A stretch of 28,848 bases of DNA from an uncultured Bacillaceae bacterium. GTDB taxonomy: Bacteria; Bacillota; Bacilli; Bacillales; Cytobacillaceae. The stretch is taken from assembly GCA_937995745.1 (NCBI GenBank), contig CALKIU010000025.1:1-28848 (forward strand), written 5' to 3'. The position numbers and the translations under genes were made by a program. Within the stretch, counting starts at the first letter, position 1; every line of letters starts with the position of its first letter. Below, piece by piece: positions 24,160 through 28,848 of this stretch. The notes below the pieces were generated by a model that saw only the letters and a list, made by a program, of their open reading frames with translations, did no database searches and was not told the origin of the DNA.

Positions 24160-24564
24160 ATGTTCATATATTTTGCCTTAACCATCATTATAATCAGTAT
24201 CGCAAACAGCATCCGTTTATTGTTTTCTTCCCAGCAAATATCCGAAAAAAAAGTCTCTTTGCTGAATTTTTTATATTTTGCCGCCATCTATGCGACGGTA
24301 ATGATTGGGTTCGGGTTGATTTATATCATTTTGGAGATGCAGGGCTATCCGGTTCTGGATGACGGGGAGAACAGAATCGAGGCGGATTTCATTTCCCGTC
24401 TGCAGACAAGCCTCTATTTCAGTGCGGTGACTTTGTTTTCCGTCGGCTACGGAGAGATCGCGCCAATCGGAATAGGCCGGTTCATCGCCGTTTCGGAAGC
24501 GTTAATCGGTTATACCATTCCCGCCGCCTTTGTGGCGCGCACGGTTCTGGATATAGAAAAATAG
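24160..24564 (+). CDS. Small two-pore-helix potassium channel (Ion_trans_2)
   Basis: 134 residues. An N-terminal hydrophobic helix (about 1-20), a second helix (about 36-58), a pore loop with filter TLFSVGYGEI (91-100) and a last helix (about 105-125). The filter SVGYGE is a variant of the canonical TVGYGD. This is the KcsA-like pore architecture plus one extra N-terminal segment, without a cytoplasmic RCK domain. Probably forms a tetrameric K+ channel in the membrane. GGGAGAGGAA precedes the ATG; an ATG at 24156 in another frame is an artefact. It lies between gsaB and bcp, a place where other Bacillus species also carry a channel gene, to my memory. Confidence 0.85.
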   Translation: MFIYFALTIIIISIANSIRLLFSSQQISEKKVSLLNFLYFAAIYATVMIGFGLIYIILEMQGYPVLDDGENRIEADFISRLQTSLYFSAVTLFSVGYGEIAPIGIGRFIAVSEALIGYTIPAAFVARTVLDIEK

Positions 24565-24783
24565 CGGAAATCTAAAAAGTTGTTTTTTTGTTTTTTATTG
24601 GCTAAGCTAAATTTGAACATTCCCGGCCGCTTCCGGCAGTTTGGCTTTTTAGGCGGACAAGCATCTTTCGGTTTCGGAAAATCCGGCAACATTTTTGCCG
24701 GCGGATTGCGGCTGAGCAGATGCAAGTCTGGTTTTTGCGCACGGAACATTTTGATTAGTCTTTTATCGATTGGAGGTTTTTTT

Positions 24784-25251
24784 ATGATGGTTGAAGTAGG
24801 AGCACTTGCTCCGGATTTTTCCTTGCCTGCAAGCAATGGGGAAACGGTGAGTTTATCGGATTTTCGCGGAAAAAATGTCGTCCTTTATTTTTATCCCAAA
24901 GACATGACTCCCGGATGTACGACAGAGGCCTGTGATTTTCGCGATTACCATCCTTCTTTTGGCGAATATGATACCGTTATATTGGGAATCAGTCCGGATC
25001 CGAAGAAGAAACATGAGAAATTCATCGAAAAGCACAGTTTGCCTTTTTTGCTCCTATCCGATGAAGAACATAAAGTTGCAGAGGCTTACGGGGTCTGGAA
25101 ACTGAAAAAGAATTTCGGAAAAGAATATATGGGCATTGAACGTTCCACTTTTATTATTGATAAAGAAGGCAGGCTGGTGAAGGAATACCGCAAAGTGAGG
25201 GTAAAAGGGCATGTGGAGGAAGTATTGAAATACATTAAAGAAAATCTGTAA
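24784..25251 (+). CDS. bcp: Thiol peroxidase, Bcp/PrxQ type
   Basis: 155 residues from the ATG at 24784, chosen because GGAGG lies seven bases upstream; the frame stays open 68 codons further but without similarity. Reduces hydrogen and organic peroxides using thioredoxin. Peroxidatic C45 and resolving C50 in TPGCTTEACDFRD are five residues apart, the atypical two-cysteine Bcp arrangement. The thioredoxin fold follows with GISPDPKKKHEKF and RSTFIIDKEGRLVKE. In B. subtilis this is ygaF, also close to perR. No clear Per box is seen before it. Confidence 0.94.
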   Translation: MMVEVGALAPDFSLPASNGETVSLSDFRGKNVVLYFYPKDMTPGCTTEACDFRDYHPSFGEYDTVILGISPDPKKKHEKFIEKHSLPFLLLSDEEHKVAEAYGVWKLKKNFGKEYMGIERSTFIIDKEGRLVKEYRKVRVKGHVEEVLKYIKENL

Positions 25252-25255
25252 AAAT

Positions 25256-25301
25256 ATCAAGATTGGTGGTATACTTTATATGCCAATCTTGATTTTTTTT
25301 T
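25256..25301 (+). terminator. Terminator of bcp
   Basis: ATCAAGATTGG and CCAATCTTGAT form an 11-bp perfect stem followed by nine T. Confidence 0.9.
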
Positions 25302-25425
25302 GCATTTGTCGGGACTTTACGTTTTTTGCCGGCATTTTGCCAAAAAATTTTGCCAGTTTAGTAGTTTTATTGTGTGTTTCGGCTGCATTCCGTTTTGTCC
25401 CTTGGAATACGTTGTAAACGCTTTT

Positions 25426-25445
25426 ACCTTTATAAATGTAAAGGT
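25426..25445. promoter_or_regulatory. Inverted repeat before the YiiX-like gene
   Basis: ACCTTTA-TAAATG-TAAAGGT, perfect 7-bp arms, 56 bases before the start codon. It could be an operator, but I cannot name a regulator for it. Confidence 0.4.
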
Positions 25446-25501
25446 GATGCTTTGCGATTTTCATACAGTAAAAAAGTTTTCAAGCATATGGGAGAGCCGT
25501 T

Positions 25502-26074
25502 ATGGGAAAAAAAGCAGTTTACATCCTTTTGACAGATACAGGAACCTTATTTTCAAGAATGATCAAGTTTTATACCGGTGCCCCTTATAACCATGTTTCC
25601 ATTGCTTTGGACGAAAAATTGGATCAATTGTACAGTTTTGGAAGAAAGGTGTACTGCAATCCGTTTTCTGCCGGTTTTATTCACGAGCGGATAGACCGGG
25701 GCGTCTTTTATCATCGCAAAAATACAACTTGTGCCCTATATAAAATGATGGTTACCGAAGAACAATACAAGCGGCTATTGCACATGATTGAGCAATTTAA
25801 AAAATTTTCCTCCAATTACCGTTACAATCTGCTCGGGGTTTTTGCAATTGCCGTTAATATGGAACTGAAAAGAACGGACGCATATACTTGTTCCCAGTTT
25901 GTCGCCACCGTTCTGGCGCGCAGCGGGATTTCTCTGCCGGGAAAACGGCCTGAATTAATGAGGCCGGATGATTTTCCGAAGATGGCAAATTTGGAGTTAA
26001 TCTATGAAGGGAAGCTCCACGATTATTTTTCCCACCGGCAGCCGGTGCAAGTTCCCAATTTAATCAACATTTGA
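25502..26074 (+). CDS. YiiX/YebB-like NlpC-P60 superfamily cysteine hydrolase
   Basis: 190 residues. Permuted NlpC/P60 layout: an N-terminal histidine in APYNHVSIALD (H31) and a later cysteine in AYTCSQFVATVL (C130), the reverse order of classical NlpC. No signal peptide, so probably cytoplasmic. Family members are amidases or peptidases of mixed substrate; the function is unknown here. An acidic third catalytic residue is not obvious. GGGAGAGCC precedes the ATG. It stands alone between the bcp terminator and the perR region. Confidence 0.75.
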   Translation: MGKKAVYILLTDTGTLFSRMIKFYTGAPYNHVSIALDEKLDQLYSFGRKVYCNPFSAGFIHERIDRGVFYHRKNTTCALYKMMVTEEQYKRLLHMIEQFKKFSSNYRYNLLGVFAIAVNMELKRTDAYTCSQFVATVLARSGISLPGKRPELMRPDDFPKMANLELIYEGKLHDYFSHRQPVQVPNLINI

Positions 26075-26177
26075 GGGACAGGGATGCCCAATTTTTGCCG
26101 ATTTAGATATTTGTCCACTCACACGGCGTCTATTTGCATACCTTTATATCAGGGCATACCTCCTCAACAAATTGCTT

Positions 26178-26203
26178 GACAGGTCGCGGGACCTGTCTTT
26201 TTT
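26178..26203 (+). terminator. Terminator of the YiiX-like gene
   Basis: GACAGGTC-GCGG-GACCTGTC followed by six T, about 100 bases after the stop codon. Confidence 0.8.
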
Positions 26204-26390
26204 ATTGGATTACCGCTCTCTTACCGGACGGCAGGTGCGTTTTTATTAAAGAAACAGAATTCATATTTTTCGGCTGTTAGAAAAATCAGAGTTCAACGGC
26301 ATATACTGAATTAAACGAGAATATCGGAAAGGGATTTGAGGGATTCTGAATTTTTCTTCATAAGGACGGTCAAAAATTTCACAAATTACA

Positions 26391-26405
26391 TAATATATAT
26401 TATAA
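26391..26405. promoter_or_regulatory. Per-box-like sequence, distal
   Basis: TAATATATATTATAA matches 11 of 14 defined positions of TTATAATnATTATAA. The surrounding DNA is very AT-rich, so chance is a real possibility. Confidence 0.3.
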
Positions 26406-26418
26406 AATAATGATTAAA

Positions 26419-26433
26419 TTAAAATAATGATAA
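26419..26433. promoter_or_regulatory. Per-box-like sequence, middle
   Basis: TTAAAATAATGATAA matches 12 of 14 defined positions of TTATAATnATTATAA. It lies about 170 bases upstream of the perR promoter. Confidence 0.4.
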
Positions 26434-26598
26434 GAGTTATGATGAAAAAATTTTTAAGATGTAACAGGTTTAGCGAAGCGGCCAGGAAAGGCGGTTGAAA
26501 ATATTTGTTGTTTTAAAGCAAGAAAATCCTGATTTTTCCAAAATAGTGAAGGGAATAAGAATTTTGGCGCCAAAAGTCCGGCATGTGAGCATGAAATA

Positions 26599-26628
26599 TT
26601 GACAAAGTAGGATGAATGTTAGTACACT
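26599..26628 (+). promoter_or_regulatory. perR promoter
   Basis: TTGACA (26599-26604), 18-base spacer, TACACT (26623-26628), giving a leader of about 40 bases. Confidence 0.7.
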
Positions 26629-26630
26629 GA

Positions 26631-26645
26631 TTATAAAGATTACAA
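26631..26645. promoter_or_regulatory. Per box at the perR transcription start
   Basis: TTATAAAGATTACAA matches 12 of 14 defined positions of the PerR consensus and begins two bases after the -10 element, overlapping the start site. PerR represses its own gene in B. subtilis, so the site is well placed. Confidence 0.65.
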
Positions 26646-26675
26646 TGTAATAATTTCTACTAGAAAGAGGTGTGC

Positions 26676-27131
26676 ATGGCGGTGTCGCAAAATGAACTGA
26701 AACAAGCACTCGATACGTTGAAAGCAACCGGAGTCCGGATAACTCCACAACGTCATGCGATACTTGAATATTTGATTAAATCAATGTCACACCCGACGGC
26801 CGATGAAATTTATAAAGCTTTAGAGGGTAAATTCCCTAATATGAGTGTGGCAACGGTTTATAACAACTTAAGGGTGTTTCGTGAGGTTGGCCTTGTTAAA
26901 GAATTGACTTATGGAGATTCATCCAGCCGGTTTGATTATGTAACGTCCAACCATTATCATGTGATCTGTGAAAAATGCGATAAAATTGTGGATTTCGACT
27001 ACCCTGCACTTGATGAAGTGGAGCAACTTGCTTCACATGTTACCGGTTTCAAAGTCACGCATCACAGAATGGAAGTGTACGGAATTTGTCCTGAGTGCCA
27101 GAAAAAAGACGACCAAAATGATGTTCACTAA
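26676..27131 (+). CDS. perR: Peroxide-sensing repressor PerR (Fur family)
   Basis: 151 residues from the ATG at 26676, which has AAAGAGGTG before it; the GTG at 26670 lies inside that site. A winged-helix Fur-family repressor that senses H2O2 by iron-catalysed histidine oxidation. All regulatory ligands known in B. subtilis are present with a shift of two: H39, D87, H93, H95 and D106 for iron or manganese; C98, C101, C138 and C141 for structural zinc. The DNA-reading helix is NMSVATVYNNLRVF (56-69). Followed by its own terminator. Next to ygzB and ygxA as in B. subtilis, and autoregulated by the box above. Confidence 0.96.
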   Translation: MAVSQNELKQALDTLKATGVRITPQRHAILEYLIKSMSHPTADEIYKALEGKFPNMSVATVYNNLRVFREVGLVKELTYGDSSSRFDYVTSNHYHVICEKCDKIVDFDYPALDEVEQLASHVTGFKVTHHRMEVYGICPECQKKDDQNDVH

Positions 27132-27155
27132 AATGAAATGAATCATCAACTTATG

Positions 27156-27190
27156 AAAACTGATAGCCTGTTTATGGTTGTCAGTTTTTT
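27156..27190 (+). terminator. Terminator of perR
   Basis: AACTGA-TAG-CC pairs imperfectly with GG-TTG-TCAGTT, followed by six T. Confidence 0.65.
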
Positions 27191-27292
27191 GTGTTTTTGA
27201 ATGTTAAATATTGAGCAAATTGTCTAAAAAAATAAATGCATTCACAGGAACGGAGCGCCGGTGATTTTATAAACTGGATATATATGTCTTTC

Positions 27293-27607
27293 TTACTTTT
27301 TACTTGTTGGATGTCCGACCGTCAACGGTTCGCGGCAATGCATGCAAACATCGGTCTTTCCCGCCACTTTGGTCGGTTTTTGACATGCCGGACAATTCAC
27401 CCGGACGGCCCTCGCAGAGAGCATTCCCGCCAAAAAGTAAATGACTGTGCTTGCCATAATTAATAAAAAGCCAAGGAAGAAAAAGATCGTCATTAAAACG
27501 GTTGATTGTTTAAAGATAATCCCGGCATACAAGATGAGAAAACCGATGAGAATAAAACCAAAAGCCGTATTGCGCAGCCTATGAATGTTACTGGAATGCC
27601 TGCCCAT
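27293..27607 (-). CDS. ygzB: YgzB family membrane protein (UPF0295)
   Basis: 104 residues, a little shorter than the B. subtilis protein (117). Two membrane helices (about 14-32 and 38-62), then a cytoplasmic zinc-ribbon-like tail with two CxxC pairs (NCPACQKP near 74-81 and VCMHCREP near 89-96). Function unknown. A very strong AAAAAGGAGGT precedes the ATG. Convergent with perR and divergent from ygxA, the arrangement seen in Bacillus. Confidence 0.9.
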   Translation of the reverse strand: MGRHSSNIHRLRNTAFGFILIGFLILYAGIIFKQSTVLMTIFFFLGFLLIMASTVIYFLAGMLSARAVRVNCPACQKPTKVAGKTDVCMHCREPLTVGHPTSKK

Positions 27608-27685
27608 TTATTACCTCCTTTTTGTTGTTAGAAACATGATAACACGTTCTTTATTGAAAACATAGAAAAATGAATTTGTCGAAGT

Positions 27686-27715
27686 TTGTCTTTCTTTTAA
27701 GAAGGAGTTTATAAT
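27686..27715 (+). promoter_or_regulatory. ygxA promoter
   Basis: TTGTCT (27686-27691), 18-base spacer, perfect TATAAT (27710-27715), 41 bases before the GTG. Confidence 0.55.
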
Positions 27716-27756
27716 TTTTTGTCGAAATATAAGCTTAGCAAAAAGGGGGTAATACT

Positions 27757-28626
27757 GTGGAGACAATTCTTCGTCCTGTATATCAAGAACGCTCCGGACA
27801 TCCGGACACACTCGGCATCATACTGATGGAGGATGGAACGGATGTCATTTTAACTTCTTTGGGTTTTGAGGCTGTTTTATTAATTGTCGTAAACAAGGCG
27901 GAGCAACCTGTTTTTGTGGAACACTACCACAACGGGGAAAAGAATGCCGTATTATTTACAGTCACCCGGGACAAAATCCGTGAATGGATGAATAATGAAA
28001 AAAACGAACCAATATTGCATTGGTTGAATAAAGGGAAAGTGCTTTTTGAACGGAATGATTTTATGAACCGGCTGAAAGAAGAAATGAATGGTTTTCCTGC
28101 TTCATTAAGGAAGGAAAAGTTGGCGCAGGAATTTTCCAAAGTCATTTACAAATTCTTTGAAGGGAAGACTCTTTTCGATAAAGAGAAGTATTTGGATGCT
28201 TTTAAATTTGTGGTCGAATCTTTAAATCATTTAGGTCGCATGGCTATCATTGAAAAAGGATGGCATTCCGAACCAGCTGAATGGCAGCAAGTCAGAAAAG
28301 CCGCGCCGGAGATTTCAAAATTATATGAAGAATTAATAACGAGCAATGAAAGTTTGGACAAAAGACTTCAACTTTTCTTTCTTGCCGGCGGATTTTATAT
28401 TCATGCAAAAACAGAGTCGGGCGTTCAATATTTCCTTGAGGTGCTTCGTGAAAAAGAACAATGGACAATAAATGAAATGTATTCCCATGAAAAATTGAAC
28501 TCCTATTTTCCGGAATTTTGTAATGTGTTGGAATACCTAATTGAAAAAAATTTTGTTAAAATTATTAGTGAAGAGGCTGAAGAAAATAATACTTTGCATC
28601 GATATTATAGGGTTCATCAAGCATAA
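27757..28626 (+). CDS. ygxA: YgxA, nucleotidyltransferase-like protein
   Basis: 289 residues from a GTG preceded by AAAAGGGGGT. N-terminal alpha/beta region (about 1-110) corresponds to a nucleotidyltransferase-like domain; the typical GS-x-DxD catalytic motif is not evident, so activity is uncertain. The rest is helical, and the last third (about 205-289) resembles a winged-helix or substrate-binding fold. Function unknown. Immediately precedes an rRNA operon in B. subtilis, and does so here. Confidence 0.88.
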   Translation: METILRPVYQERSGHPDTLGIILMEDGTDVILTSLGFEAVLLIVVNKAEQPVFVEHYHNGEKNAVLFTVTRDKIREWMNNEKNEPILHWLNKGKVLFERNDFMNRLKEEMNGFPASLRKEKLAQEFSKVIYKFFEGKTLFDKEKYLDAFKFVVESLNHLGRMAIIEKGWHSEPAEWQQVRKAAPEISKLYEELITSNESLDKRLQLFFLAGGFYIHAKTESGVQYFLEVLREKEQWTINEMYSHEKLNSYFPEFCNVLEYLIEKNFVKIISEEAEENNTLHRYYRVHQA

Positions 28627-28670
28627 TAAAAGCGAATGTAAAATTCCCGGATAAAAATTTAAAAAAGATG

Positions 28671-28699
28671 TTGACATTTAACCGGAAGCTGATTACAAT
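28671..28699 (+). promoter_or_regulatory. rRNA operon promoter P1
   Basis: TTGACA (28671-28676), 17-base spacer, TACAAT (28694-28699). Confidence 0.75.
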
Positions 28700-28748
28700 A
28701 ATAGATGTCGCTACGGAGCAGTAAGGAAAAACGCGATATAAAAAGTAG

Positions 28749-28777
28749 TTGACACGATTTGTAAAACTTGTTATACT
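28749..28777 (+). promoter_or_regulatory. rRNA operon promoter P2
   Basis: TTGACA (28749-28754), 17-base spacer, TATACT (28772-28777), 78 bases after P1, the usual tandem arrangement of Bacillus rrn operons. A small hairpin (GTCGCT / AGCGAT) follows. Confidence 0.85.
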
Positions 28778-28801
28778 AAAAAAGTCGCTTTCAGCGATGA
28801 T

Positions 28802-28820
28802 TGTTCTTTGAAAACTAAAC
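28802..28820 (+). promoter_or_regulatory. rRNA leader boxA-like antitermination element
   Basis: TGTTCTTTGAAAACTAAAC is the conserved leader sequence found before Bacillus 16S rRNA genes and includes the boxA element bound by NusB/NusE. The 16S gene itself lies beyond the window. Confidence 0.8.
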
Positions 28821-28848
28821 AAATCATACGCCAACGAAGACCGGCTGC

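Larger units (their letters stand above)
26075..26598. other. Non-coding region before perR
   Basis: More than 500 bases. It holds a terminator at 26178-26203 and, at 26391-26433, AT-rich DNA with two Per-box-like sequences. A minus-strand frame at 26470-26748 overlaps the perR promoter and has no family resemblance. Confidence 0.6.

Noticed and set aside
1..28848. Mobile elements, CRISPR array, tRNA genes
   Set aside because: No transposase or integrase, no regularly spaced direct repeats and no tRNA-like cloverleaf were seen.

Overview
The window looks like a stretch of a Bacillaceae (Firmicutes) chromosome. Three things point there: strong AGGAGG-type ribosome binding sites, small acid-soluble spore proteins (SspK, SspE), and a gene order from yfhD to ygxA that follows Bacillus subtilis and ends in a ribosomal RNA promoter region. 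The species cannot be fixed from this sequence. I see no insertion sequence, prophage, CRISPR array or tRNA gene.

Left part (1-7720) is the accessory-looking region. It holds a phasin-like coiled-coil gene with an AarF/UbiB-type kinase-like gene, then an NreB/NreC-like two-component system, then a sulfide:quinone-oxidoreductase-like flavoprotein. That flavoprotein gene is followed by a 47-residue ORF and faces a divergent ten-helix membrane protein gene. Each of the two divergent promoters carries one ATACC(N6)GGTAT inverted repeat, the signature of CsoR/CstR-type repressors. I read this as a sulfide/persulfide-responsive module whose repressor gene lies elsewhere. The sensor kinase has three of the four cysteines of the NreB iron-sulfur site in the exact NreB spacing, with alanine in the fourth place. 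The flavoprotein appears to lack one of the three classical SQR cysteines.

Middle part (7721-12445): peptidase T, a branched-chain aminotransferase with a possible CodY site, and a LysR regulator. Between the regulator and yfhD is a non-coding, AT-rich 0.7 kb stretch with a dense cluster of DnaA-box-like sequences (two perfect, four with one mismatch, within about 200 bp).

Right part (12446-28848) is the conserved Bacillus block: yfhD, yfhE, yfhF, recX, yfhH, a 52-residue small protein, sspK, yfhJ, yfhP, mutY, fabL, sspE, ygaC (ntdP), ygaE, gsaB, a small potassium-channel gene, bcp, a YiiX/NlpC-P60-like gene, perR, ygzB, ygxA. It closes with tandem rRNA promoters and a boxA-like leader, so a 16S rRNA gene should start just beyond the right edge. 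Relative to B. subtilis, ygaB and ygaD are not present here. Several genes (yfhD, yfhE, yfhP, ygxA) start with GTG, chosen from their ribosome binding sites. perR has a Per-box-like sequence directly downstream of its -10 element, consistent with autoregulation, and bcp (thiol peroxidase) nearby fits the same oxidative-stress theme.
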